From assembly GCA_002315745.1 (NCBI GenBank), contig DCID01000034.1, positions 1 through 35,669 on the forward strand: a DNA stretch of 35,669 nt, given 5' to 3'. The notes under the pieces were generated by a model. That model saw only the letters and a program-made list of their open reading frames with translations. It had not been told where the DNA came from and ran no database searches. Source of the stretch: Bacteroidales bacterium UBA1735 (GTDB lineage Bacteria; Bacteroidota; Bacteroidia; Bacteroidales; Paludibacteraceae). The position numbers and the translations under genes are program-made. Shown in pieces: positions 16,030-23,298 of this stretch. Positions within the stretch are counted from its first letter, which is position 1. The number at the start of each line of letters is the position of its first letter.

Positions 16030-16120
16030 GGAAAGATGCTCGAGTGGTTGAAGAGGCACGCCTGGAAAGCGTGTAAACGCCAAAAGTGTTTCCGGGGTTC
16101 GAATCCCCGTCTTTCCGCCA
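16030..16120 (+). tRNA. tRNA-Ser (anticodon GGA)
   Basis: The acceptor stem GGAAAGA (16030-16036) pairs with TCTTTCC (16110-16116), followed by G and an encoded CCA (16118-16120). The anticodon loop CTGGAAA gives GGA at 16064-16066, reading UCC and UCU serine codons. The long variable arm (about 16075-16092) and the T-loop GGTTCGAATCC are typical of class II tRNA. The encoded CCA differs from the three tRNAs at the right end of the window, which lack it. Confidence 0.97.
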
Positions 16121-16168
16121 AGAACGCAAACTATCATTTATCAACCAATAAACTAAAATTCCATTACA

Positions 16169-16993
16169 ATGAAAAAAGTTTTTGTAAGCATCATGGTAGT
16201 GGCTATGCTCGGATTAGGCAGCGTAGCTACGTATGCACAAGAGGCTGAGGCAGCACAAGCCACAGCAACAGAACAAGTACAAGAAGACGCAACAGCTGTT
16301 GAGGCTGAGGCAGTAGTAGAAGAAACAGCTGTGGCTGAGGCAGAGCCCGAATCCACTCCTCTTCACAAGACTTTAAAAACGAAGTTCATCGAAGGTGGTG
16401 CTGGCTTCATGGCTGCAACCCTCCTCTGCTTGGTTTTCGGTCTAGCACTCTGCATTGAGCGCATTATCTATTTAAGTTTGAGCAAAACAAACACCAAGGC
16501 GTTGTTAGAGAACATCGAAGCTGCGCTTAAGAAAGGTGGTATTGAAGCCGCATTGGAAGTATGCCGCAATACGCGCGGTCCCGTCGCATCCATCTTCTAT
16601 CAAGGTCTGAGTCGTTATGACGAGGGCGTAGAGGTTGTAGAGAAAACTGTTGCATCCTATGGTGGCGTACAACTCGGTTTATTAGAGAAGAACCTGAGTT
16701 GGATTAGTTTATTCATCTCGATTGCTCCATCTCTCGGTTTCTTAGGAACGATTATCGGTATGATTCAAGCCTTCGATAAGATTCAACAAGTAGGTGATAT
16801 CTCCGCTACGGTTGTAGCAGGTGGTATTAAAGTCGCTCTGTTGACTACGTTGCTCGGTTTGATCATCGCTATCATCCTGCAATTGTTCTACAACTATATT
16901 CTCTCTGTTATCGAAGGTCTGGTGAACGAGATGGAAGATAGCTCCATTAGCCTGCTCGATATCGTAGTAGAATACGATCAAAAGAAGAAATAA
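16169..16993 (+). CDS. exbB: ExbB/MotA/TolQ-family proton channel protein
   Basis: ExbB is the pentameric inner-membrane scaffold that, with ExbD, uses proton flow to energise TonB. The 274-residue protein begins with a predicted cleavable signal peptide (to ATYA near residue 24), then an Ala/Glu/Val-rich stretch to about residue 62, and then three membrane segments: one near residues 78-100, and two in the conserved C-terminal region (WISLFISIAPSLGFLGTIIG and VALLTTLLGLIIAIILQLF). The conserved Thr/Pro/Gly residues of the channel helices are present. It starts 48 bp after the tRNA-Ser CCA with no promoter between, and heads the cluster exbB, membrane protein, exbD, exbD. TonB itself is not adjacent. 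Confidence 0.93.
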   Translation: MKKVFVSIMVVAMLGLGSVATYAQEAEAAQATATEQVQEDATAVEAEAVVEETAVAEAEPESTPLHKTLKTKFIEGGAGFMAATLLCLVFGLALCIERIIYLSLSKTNTKALLENIEAALKKGGIEAALEVCRNTRGPVASIFYQGLSRYDEGVEVVEKTVASYGGVQLGLLEKNLSWISLFISIAPSLGFLGTIIGMIQAFDKIQQVGDISATVVAGGIKVALLTTLLGLIIAIILQLFYNYILSVIEGLVNEMEDSSISLLDIVVEYDQKKK

Positions 16994-17017
16994 GTCATCG
17001 CAATAGATAAGAAGACT

Positions 17018-17494
17018 ATGAAAGATTATAAAATGATTCCGAAGATTACCCTCTGGGTACTGATGGGACTGGGCATACTGATCTCAGTGCTCTTCTACGT
17101 CGGCGGATCAGAAGGTAGTTTAGAGGTAGCAGGAGACTTCCTGGACATACCTCGGTTCTCCAATCTATTCTTGATTTGGAACTATATCTTAGTTGTTCTC
17201 GTATGTCTCATCACCTTAGGTGTAGTCGTATGGGAATTCGTTAAGAGATATAAGGTAGATCCTAAACAAGCCCTGCGCGGTCTATATGTAGTAATCGGCT
17301 TCATCGCCTTAGTGCTGATATGCTGGTTCTGCGGTAGTGCTGAGGAAGTGAAGATCATCGGCTACGAAGGAACAGACAATGTGGGCACTATGGCTAAACT
17401 GAGCGATGCATGCCTATACTTGACTTACGTATTGGTAGTAGCTACCATTGCTGCGCTCGTTTGGGGTGTTATTCATACGAGAAAGTTGAAGTAA
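17018..17494 (+). CDS. Four-helix membrane protein of the exb cluster
   Basis: This 158-residue protein has four predicted membrane segments (ITLWVLMGLGILISVLFYV, LIWNYILVVLVCLITLGVVV, VVIGFIALVLICWFCG and LTYVLVVATIAALVWGVI) separated by short loops. It contains no catalytic motif that I recognise. It lies 24 bp after exbB and 32 bp before the first exbD, so it is almost certainly co-expressed with them and may be an accessory subunit of the ExbB/ExbD motor. The same position is, as far as I recall, occupied by a similar protein in other Bacteroidales, but its function is not established. Confidence 0.88.
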   Translation: MKDYKMIPKITLWVLMGLGILISVLFYVGGSEGSLEVAGDFLDIPRFSNLFLIWNYILVVLVCLITLGVVVWEFVKRYKVDPKQALRGLYVVIGFIALVLICWFCGSAEEVKIIGYEGTDNVGTMAKLSDACLYLTYVLVVATIAALVWGVIHTRKLK

Positions 17495-17497
17495 TTC

Positions 17498-17521
17498 AAT
17501 TTGAAAATTTGAAAATTTGAA
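17498..17521 (+). repeat. Tandem TTTGAAAA micro-repeat before exbD
   Basis: About three units of TTTGAAAA fill the 32-bp spacer between the four-helix protein and exbD. It is the same motif as at 5937-5962 between typA and tig. Confidence 0.85.
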
Positions 17522-17526
17522 GAACT

Positions 17527-18108
17527 ATGGCAAAGAAAATTCCAGCGATAAACGCCAGTTCCATGGCAGATATATCTTTCTTGCTGCTGATTTTCTTCTT
17601 GGTGACCACTTCGATGGACGTGAACCAAGGATTAGCTCGTCGTTTGCCTGCTCCTATTCCACCTGACCAGAAGATTGAGGATACGGATATTAATAAACGT
17701 AACCTGTTAGTAGTGAAGATCAATTCCGCTAACCAACTGATGGTACAAGGTCAACTGATAGATGTCAAGCAACTGCGCGCCAAAGCAAAAGAGTTTATCT
17801 TGAACGTGGAGGATAATGCCAATATGCCTAAGTTATTCGAGGAAGATTTTGGTGCTCCATTTGGTGTAGTTCGTTACACCAAAGAGCACGTGATATCCGT
17901 TCAGAATGACGTAGATACACAGTATCAAGCGTACTTGGATGTTCAAAACGAACTGGTAGCTGCCTACAACGAAGTGCGTGACGAATGTGCACGCCAATAC
18001 TTTCACAAAGGGTTCAACGAGTTAGATGAGGAGCAGCAAAAACGCATCCAAAAGATCTACCCTCAGAAAATATCCGAGGCTGAACCTAAAAACTACGGAG
18101 GAAACTAA
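17527..18108 (+). CDS. exbD: ExbD/TolR-family protein (long form)
   Basis: ExbD pairs with ExbB and carries the proton-accepting aspartate in its single membrane helix. This 193-residue protein begins MAKKIPAINASSMADISFLL; the Asp in ADISF is the expected proton-binding residue, followed by the membrane helix LLLIFFLVTTS. The periplasmic domain is longer than usual (ExbD is typically about 140-160 residues), with an insertion rich in charged residues and a helical section near YQAYLDVQNELVAAYNEV. One base separates its stop from the ATG of a second ExbD, so the two are translated together. Two ExbD copies beside one ExbB is common in Bacteroidota. Confidence 0.93.
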   Translation: MAKKIPAINASSMADISFLLLIFFLVTTSMDVNQGLARRLPAPIPPDQKIEDTDINKRNLLVVKINSANQLMVQGQLIDVKQLRAKAKEFILNVEDNANMPKLFEEDFGAPFGVVRYTKEHVISVQNDVDTQYQAYLDVQNELVAAYNEVRDECARQYFHKGFNELDEEQQKRIQKIYPQKISEAEPKNYGGN

Positions 18109-18109
18109 G

Positions 18110-18580
18110 ATGGCAAAGATACGTAGAAACGAGAAACGTGAGATGCCGGCGCTCAATACGTCATCTCTCCCCGATATCATCTTTATGCTGCTCTTCTTCT
18201 TCATGTCCGTAACATCCATGAAAGAGGTTACCTATAAGGTGCAGTTCCAGAACCCTCAGGCAACTGAGTTAACGAAGTTAGAGAAAAAATCATTAGTGCG
18301 CTACATCTACGTAGGTACACCTACAGCAGAGTTTCGCAAGCAATATGGTGCAGAGACCCGTATCCAATTAGATGACGCTTTTGCGGAGAAAAACGAGATT
18401 GGTGAGTACATCATCAATGAGCGTTCCTCCATGAAAGAGCAAGATCAAGGTCAAATGACCGTATCCATCAAAGCAGATAAGGAGACCCGCATGGGTGTCA
18501 TAGCCGACATTAAACAAGAATTGAGACGCGCTTACGCACTCAAGATTAGTTACGCGGCTACGCAACGCACCAGTTATTAA
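18110..18580 (+). CDS. exbD: ExbD/TolR-family protein (second copy)
   Basis: The start is put at ATG 18110 (MAKIRRNEKREMPALNTSSL), directly after the first exbD stop and behind a GGAGGAAAC ribosome-binding-like sequence; the frame is open further upstream but only inside the first exbD. This gives 156 residues. The proton-accepting Asp is in LPDIIFMLLFFFMSVTSM, the membrane helix. The C-terminal domain ends with GVIADIKQELRRAYALKISYA, typical of the ExbD periplasmic fold. It may form a heteromer with the first ExbD. Its stop overlaps the convergent metallophosphoesterase gene by 4 bp. Confidence 0.93.
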   Translation: MAKIRRNEKREMPALNTSSLPDIIFMLLFFFMSVTSMKEVTYKVQFQNPQATELTKLEKKSLVRYIYVGTPTAEFRKQYGAETRIQLDDAFAEKNEIGEYIINERSSMKEQDQGQMTVSIKADKETRMGVIADIKQELRRAYALKISYAATQRTSY

Positions 18581-19503
18581 TCTAACGAGAAAGTAGCGAT
18601 ACGGAACGTATCGACTGCAATATCTAAAACCTGATACAATCGACAATTGGCCGTTGTGTCAGGTTTTGTTGTATCCATATACTCCTTATAAGAAGAGTTA
18701 GTGGTCATAAAATGGCCACGCTGATAGAAACAGTGATCATGACCAGAGATGACTAAGTCAGCCTCCTCCGTGAGAACGCGTTCATAGGTGAGCCACAGTA
18801 GTGGGCGAACACGCGAAGAAGAGGCCGTATAGATGCCCTGATGCATAAGTACGATGATATAACGGCCATCAGCATGCTGGATAGTCGATTTGAGCCATGT
18901 GAGTGCACGCGTATAGTCACTCAATATACGCTGCCCTTGCGTATCAATGACAATGAGACGGGCATTAGGAAAGTCCACATAATAGGACGAACCTTTAAGA
19001 CGCAATGTACCATTATCCGGATTGCGGAAAAGGTTATACCACGAATCGGTTAAAGAAGCATGTAAGCCTTTGGTGTACTCATGGTTACCGGGACAAGCGA
19101 TGACAGGCAGATGCTCCATACCGGTTCCTTGTAGTTGGTGGAAGAGTTGCTGCTCATAATAGAAATAAGGGCGCTCTATCCAATCCCCCAATTGGATGAT
19201 CGCATCCACATGTGGAGTATGACGAAGCATGGTAGCATAGTCTGCACTATCCATTGAGTTATGCACATCGCCCAAGACGATGAAACGAAGTGTTTGTGGT
19301 TGGTCAGCATCTTGCCAACCCCATTGGGTGTACTTAAAACCAGGAACACTATCTTCGCCAAAACAATAGAAACGATATGACAACGTATCCCCTTCCCATT
19401 TCGGCTCAGTAGGCATACTAAACCATGCGTCCCAGCGGACAACGCAGAGAACTGCGATGCCCACTAGAACGAGGATGGTTAATATGATCGATAGACGCTT
19501 CAT
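18577..19503 (-). CDS. Membrane-anchored metallophosphoesterase
   Basis: The 308-residue protein has an N-terminal membrane anchor (LSIILTILVLVGIAVLCVV) and a calcineurin-like phosphoesterase domain. The metal-binding blocks appear in order: LGDVHNS, LGDWIE, CPGNHEYTKG, LMHQG and SGHDHCFYQRG. The first block is GDVH rather than the more frequent GDxH with Asp-Thr/Ser, still within the family. The catalytic domain should face the periplasm. It starts immediately after the DUF3127 stop codon (no spacer) and its 3' end carries the embedded exbD terminator. Substrate is unknown. Confidence 0.92.
   Translation of the reverse strand: MKRLSIILTILVLVGIAVLCVVRWDAWFSMPTEPKWEGDTLSYRFYCFGEDSVPGFKYTQWGWQDADQPQTLRFIVLGDVHNSMDSADYATMLRHTPHVDAIIQLGDWIERPYFYYEQQLFHQLQGTGMEHLPVIACPGNHEYTKGLHASLTDSWYNLFRNPDNGTLRLKGSSYYVDFPNARLIVIDTQGQRILSDYTRALTWLKSTIQHADGRYIIVLMHQGIYTASSSRVRPLLWLTYERVLTEEADLVISGHDHCFYQRGHFMTTNSSYKEYMDTTKPDTTANCRLYQVLDIAVDTFRIATFSLD
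18626..18667. terminator. Terminator-like hairpin after exbD, inside the phosphoesterase gene
   Basis: AAAACCTGATACAA (18626-18639) pairs with TTGTGTCAGGTTTT (18654-18667): 14 bp with one T-G wobble, with a T-run at the right arm's end. It lies 46 bp past the exbD stop but within the coding region of the convergent gene. The A/T symmetry would allow action in both directions, though the reverse direction would truncate the phosphoesterase mRNA. Confidence 0.65.
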
Positions 19504-19899
19504 TTAGAAGGGAAGGTCCGTGCCTTCCTCTTGGGCTGCAACAGTATCAAAGGACTGTACATTAGCCTGTGGAGCCGCAGCTGGTGCTGCTGCAGGAGCT
19601 GGAGCAGCACCAGCGGGTGCTGCTTCAACGATACCCTGCTGCACTTTCCATGCATGGACATCTGTGTACCAACGACCATTAAATTCACGACTCTCAAGGT
19701 CAAAACTAACCGTTACAACATCATCAATATTGCAAGGGTAATTCTTGATCTTGTCCTCGCCAAAGATATCAAAAGCCACCTTACGAGGGTATTGCTCTTG
19801 TGTCTCTAGGATATACACTTGTTTCTTCCATGGATTTCCACTTTTTGAAACACCTTCCTGAATAGGAAGGACTTGAATGATTTTACCAGATATTTCCAT
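19504..19899 (-). CDS. DUF3127 OB-fold-like protein with SSB-type tail
   Basis: The start is set at ATG 19899 (MEISGKIIQVLPIQEG), two bases from the pgk stop and preceded by AGGTGA; a GTG at 19908 would overlap pgk. The 131-residue product has an N-terminal DUF3127 domain (to about residue 92, with SKSGNPWKKQVYILET and FDIFGEDKI), which resembles an OB-fold, then an Ala/Pro-rich flexible linker and an acidic tip EEGTDLPF. This is the architecture of bacterial single-stranded DNA-binding protein, whose DLPF-type tail recruits repair and replication proteins. A role in DNA binding is inferred, not shown. It lies in a pgk/DUF3127/phosphoesterase operon. Confidence 0.9.
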   Translation of the reverse strand: MEISGKIIQVLPIQEGVSKSGNPWKKQVYILETQEQYPRKVAFDIFGEDKIKNYPCNIDDVVTVSFDLESREFNGRWYTDVHAWKVQQGIVEAAPAGAAPAPAAAPAAAPQANVQSFDTVAAQEEGTDLPF

Positions 19900-19900
19900 A

Positions 19901-21154
19901 TTATTCACCTTTAATTGCTGCTACACCGGGGAGCACTTTACCTTCAATAGCTTCGAGCAAAGCACCACCACCGGTAGAGATATAACTAACGCGGTTAGCC
20001 ATGCCAAACTTATTCACACAAGCGACACTATCACCACCACCTATCAAACTATAAGCACCCTTATCGGTGGCATTAGCCACAGCCTCAGCAATAGCACGGC
20101 TACCACCTTCAAAGTTCTCAAACTCGAACACACCTGCTGGACCATTCCACAGAATAGTCTTAGCGCCTTCGATGGCTTTGGTAAAGAGTTCACGGCTCTT
20201 TGGACCAGCATCCAAACCTTCCCAACCTTCAGGAATCTCACCACTTGGGCAAGTCAGTTGCTTTGCATCGTTGGAGAAACTATCACCACATACAGAGTCA
20301 ACGCCGAGCACGAGGTTAACGCCCTTAGCCTTGGCTTGTGCGATGATGTCTAGAGCGAGATCTAGTTTATCATCTTCGCAGATAGAGTTACCTACCTGTC
20401 CACCTAAGGCTTTTGCAAATGTATAAGTCATACCGCCGCAGAGGATAAGGTTATCCACTTTATTCATCAGGTTCTCGATGATACCAATCTTAGTCGATAC
20501 TTTCGAACCACCCATGATGGCGGTGAAAGGACGTTTGATATTATTGAGAATATTCTCCACAGCCTGCACCTCTTTCTCCATGAGGTAACCGAGCATCTTG
20601 CTATCTACATCAAAGTAGTCAGCAATAACAGCCGTAGAAGCATGTTTGCGGTGAGCCGTACCGAAGGCATCGTTCACATAGCAGTCCGCATACGAAGCAA
20701 GAGTCTTAGCGAACTCTTTTTGACTTGCTTTCATAGCTTTCTTAGCCTCTTCATAGGCAGGATCTTCCTTTTCTATACCTACAGGTTTGCCTTCCTCTTC
20801 ACCATAGAAGCGGAGGTTCTCCAACATGAGCACTTCGCCTGCCTTGAGAGCATCTGCTTGTGCTTTCGCTTTTGCGCAATCAGCAGCAAACTGCACTTTT
20901 ACACCAAGGGCTTTGCTGACAGCGTCCACAATCTGGCTCAGACTATACTTAGCAGCAGGTTTGCCTTTGGGTTTACCCATGTGGGACATGATAATGAGGG
21001 CACCACCTTGGTCTAAGATGTGCTTGAGGGTAGGCAGAGCACCACGGATACGGGTGTCATCGGTAATGTTTCCATTGTCATCGAGTGGTACATTGAAGTC
21101 CACACGAACAATCGCTTTCTTTCCAGCGAAATTGTACTTGTCAATTGTCATCAT
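19901..21154 (-). CDS. pgk: Phosphoglycerate kinase
   Basis: Pgk transfers the phosphate of 1,3-bisphosphoglycerate to ADP in glycolysis. The 417-residue length is typical. The substrate-binding signature is KKAIVRVDFNVPLDDNGN near the N-terminus, the SHMGKPKG segment and the VNDAFGTAHRKHAST motif follow, then the hinge, and the C-terminal nucleotide domain has LWNGPAGVFEFENF and GGGDSVACVNKFG. Two start codons are adjacent (21154 and 21151). The 90-bp spacer upstream is mostly a tandem repeat and has no clear promoter motif, so it may be transcribed with the lipoprotein gene before it. Confidence 0.98.
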   Translation of the reverse strand: MMTIDKYNFAGKKAIVRVDFNVPLDDNGNITDDTRIRGALPTLKHILDQGGALIIMSHMGKPKGKPAAKYSLSQIVDAVSKALGVKVQFAADCAKAKAQADALKAGEVLMLENLRFYGEEEGKPVGIEKEDPAYEEAKKAMKASQKEFAKTLASYADCYVNDAFGTAHRKHASTAVIADYFDVDSKMLGYLMEKEVQAVENILNNIKRPFTAIMGGSKVSTKIGIIENLMNKVDNLILCGGMTYTFAKALGGQVGNSICEDDKLDLALDIIAQAKAKGVNLVLGVDSVCGDSFSNDAKQLTCPSGEIPEGWEGLDAGPKSRELFTKAIEGAKTILWNGPAGVFEFENFEGGSRAIAEAVANATDKGAYSLIGGGDSVACVNKFGMANRVSYISTGGGALLEAIEGKVLPGVAAIKGE

Positions 21155-21192
21155 AGTTGTAAATGTTTTATTTTTGTTGTTTGTTATTTATT

Positions 21193-21247
21193 ATCGTTAT
21201 GGTTATCGTTGTCGTTATGGTTATCGTTGTCGTTATGGTTGTCGTTA
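21193..21247 (-). repeat. Hexamer/18-mer tandem repeat in front of pgk
   Basis: On the plus strand two exact 18-base units ATCGTTGTCGTTATGGTT (21205-21222 and 21223-21240) are flanked by partial copies (21193-21204 and 21241-21247). Each unit is itself made of hexamers of the form NTCGTT or ATGGTT. The repeat reaches the stop codon of the lipoprotein gene. Confidence 0.9.
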
Positions 21248-22597
21248 CTTCTCCCAATCGATAGAGTTAAGGCGTCCCCTATAGACCTCTGTATAGGTAT
21301 AGGAAGCATCCTGTCCTCCGGCTACATAGATATTGTTGTTATGCACGATAACCGACTGTTTTTGCCGTGCCGTATAGGAGATGGGTAGCTCGCATTTACC
21401 AGAATCCATAGGTAACCAGTTGAACCCTTCATCTTTCGAATAAAGTACCTCATCACCCCGGTACACCATGTCCGCATCGACACCACCAAACATGAGCAAC
21501 TTATTGTCATACCACACGACGGATACGCCAGTAAGGGTTGTAAAGTTCGGCTGTTCGATGGAGTAATTAATCACTCTATAACGCTGTTCACCATTGGGTG
21601 TGTACTCGATGTTCCAACGGCTATTGATGCACTCTCCTTCGCGGGTATATCCACCTATAATCATCGCGCGGCGACGATAACTCGAACTAGCAAACTCCAC
21701 GGCACAGAATCCACTAATGGGGAAACGGTCGTCCAAATGATAACCGGCATCCGTCATTTCTCCATCCACCATCATTCCTAAGGTGAGACTATGCGTCTCT
21801 TTGTCCTCGAGAACAGCCCAAACAAGATCATTATAGTACATGAGCATGATTTCTATGCGGAACGATGATTTGGAATAATTCTGCACTGTCCATGTCGAAG
21901 CATCCGTTGAAGTGTATAAGAGCGAATCCTTCGCATAGTAAAGTTTCTGACCATCAGAGATGATGCCCTTAACTTGGCAATAGTCGGGCAAATCAGTAAG
22001 CGGAAGTTCTGTCCAATTAGTCGCATCGGTGGAACGGAAGAGCCTATTCCCATATCCGTTGTTGCTAAAGATGTAGAACACGTCTCCTAAGGTAACTAAC
22101 TGCAATTCCGATTCATCTCGTGGAAGATACAGATAATCCGTCAGACATTGCCACTGATATAAGTCTGGATCCACCTGATGGATATAAGTAGAGATGCTAT
22201 AGGTTTTTTTGACCGTTAAATCCGAAGAATAGATGGTGAGGTACATGGGTTTAAGATGGAGGTTTATCGTATCTGAACCCGTCAATGCAATAGAAGTATC
22301 TCCCATGTGCATGGTTGCATAACCGGGCGTAGCCTCGAACACATAACGCGGGACTGCGCGCTCAATAGGCGTGCCATAGCGGATGGAGTCATCCACATAG
22401 ATAGAACCCGTATCCCCTTCATTGCCTTGCACGACCGTATAAGTGGCTTCTGCAAACCCAGGGAAAGTATCGTTAGAAGCCAGGTAGAACGCGTTTACCT
22501 GCGCAATGTTAGTGGCCGTAGGAGTGGTCGTAGATGAACTACATGATACGAAGCCAAGCACCACTAAAAAAATCCATATGTACTGTTTTATCTTCAT
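21245..22597 (-). CDS. Lipoprotein, DUF6242-like, beta-propeller type
   Basis: The 450-residue protein has a type II signal peptide with lipobox GFVSC near residue 19, an N-terminal beta-rich section that resembles the DUF6242 N-terminal domain, and from about residue 150 a series of repeated segments of the BNR/Kelch kind (RLFRSTDATNWTELPL, LLYTSTDASTWTVQN, VLYSKDEGFNWLPM, IYVAGGQDASYTYTEVYRG) that suggest a beta-propeller. It is probably exposed on an outer membrane. Function is unknown. A convincing promoter motif was not found in the gap to the divergent cyclo-ligase gene. It precedes pgk on the same strand across a repeat-filled spacer. Confidence 0.87.
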   Translation of the reverse strand: MKIKQYIWIFLVVLGFVSCSSSTTTPTATNIAQVNAFYLASNDTFPGFAEATYTVVQGNEGDTGSIYVDDSIRYGTPIERAVPRYVFEATPGYATMHMGDTSIALTGSDTINLHLKPMYLTIYSSDLTVKKTYSISTYIHQVDPDLYQWQCLTDYLYLPRDESELQLVTLGDVFYIFSNNGYGNRLFRSTDATNWTELPLTDLPDYCQVKGIISDGQKLYYAKDSLLYTSTDASTWTVQNYSKSSFRIEIMLMYYNDLVWAVLEDKETHSLTLGMMVDGEMTDAGYHLDDRFPISGFCAVEFASSSYRRRAMIIGGYTREGECINSRWNIEYTPNGEQRYRVINYSIEQPNFTTLTGVSVVWYDNKLLMFGGVDADMVYRGDEVLYSKDEGFNWLPMDSGKCELPISYTARQKQSVIVHNNNIYVAGGQDASYTYTEVYRGRLNSIDWEK

Positions 22598-22632
22598 TTT
22601 TGCTTAAAAAACAAGTATTTTTGTTCACTTAT

Positions 22633-22663
22633 TTGGTAATCTGCATTTTTTTTTGTACTTTTG
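22633..22663 (+). promoter_or_regulatory. Cyclo-ligase promoter
   Basis: TTG (22633-22635), 20-base spacer with a T-tract in place of the usual A-tract, TACTTTTG (22656-22663), 29 bases before the start codon. Confidence 0.72.
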
Positions 22664-22692
22664 CAGCAAATTTTTAAAACCACCTATTCATT

Positions 22693-23298
22693 ATGTTATT
22701 TGAAGGTCAATTACACGATTTGAAGAATCTCTTGCCCTGGATTGCCTTGCGCAGGGAGAAACAAGCTATCCGCGCCCTTACTGAGCAGCGTCGCCGTATC
22801 TATCCAGAGGATCAGGTTAAAGCTGATTCCGAAGCGATCATGGCTCGTCTTGAACAAATGCATGCGTTCCGCAACGCACAAACAGTAATGCTCTATTACC
22901 CTATTCACAACGAGGTAGATCTACGTCCTCTTCTCAAACGTTACAAAGACCAAAAAATATTTTTATTACCCGTTACCCATCGTCATAGTATCGAAGTACG
23001 TCAATACGATGGCGAACTGATGATGAAACGTGGTCATTACAATGTGCCCGAACCGCAAACATCCGAGTGGAAAGGTAAGATTGATCTCATCATTGTTCCC
23101 GGCGTTGTTTTTGATCCTTTATGCAATCGCATTGGTCGCGGTGGAGGATTCTACGATAAGTTCCTTCGTTCTCAGCACCATACCTTAAAGTATGGGGTCG
23201 CTTACGACTTCCAAGTGAAGAAACATGAGATACCTCACGGCCGCTCGGATAAACCGTTAGATAGAGTCATCACTCCGACTCAGACCATTGGATTGTAG
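22693..23298 (+). CDS. 5-formyltetrahydrofolate cyclo-ligase
   Basis: This enzyme converts 5-formyl-THF to 5,10-methenyl-THF using ATP in folate one-carbon metabolism. The 201-residue protein contains the family's N-terminal helix with R/K residues (ALRREKQAIRALTEQRRRIY), the MLYYPIHNEVDLRPLL segment, and the ATP/Mg-binding loop GRGGGFYDKFL near residue 155. An N-terminal extension of about 18 residues precedes the usual start (MLFEGQLHDLKNLLPWIA); the chosen ATG is the only one near the promoter. Its 3' end overlaps the convergent gene by 29 bp. Confidence 0.92.
   Translation: MLFEGQLHDLKNLLPWIALRREKQAIRALTEQRRRIYPEDQVKADSEAIMARLEQMHAFRNAQTVMLYYPIHNEVDLRPLLKRYKDQKIFLLPVTHRHSIEVRQYDGELMMKRGHYNVPEPQTSEWKGKIDLIIVPGVVFDPLCNRIGRGGGFYDKFLRSQHHTLKYGVAYDFQVKKHEIPHGRSDKPLDRVITPTQTIGL

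Noticed and set aside
15818..16144. Upstream extension of the MBL hydrolase frame by about 109 residues
   Set aside because: It crosses the gene's own promoter motif and runs antisense to tRNA-Ser; the sequence resembles translated tRNA (KDGDSNPGNTFG), and the family begins near MIITSL.
16036..16248. Plus-strand open frame over tRNA-Ser
   Set aside because: It is the tRNA read as protein (LEWLKRHAWKACKRQ), a well-known artefact, and overlaps the exbB start.
19900..19908. GTG start at 19908 for the DUF3127 protein
   Set aside because: It would overlap pgk, while the ATG at 19899 begins the conserved domain and has a GGTG-type sequence upstream.
19877..21388. Several plus-strand frames opposite pgk and DUF3127
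   Set aside because: They are antisense shadows of well-supported genes and show no coding features of their own.
22598..22632. Minus-strand promoter for the DUF6242-like lipoprotein gene
   Set aside because: The only candidate -7 (TACTTGTT) misses two of the six defined positions and has no TTG at the right distance.
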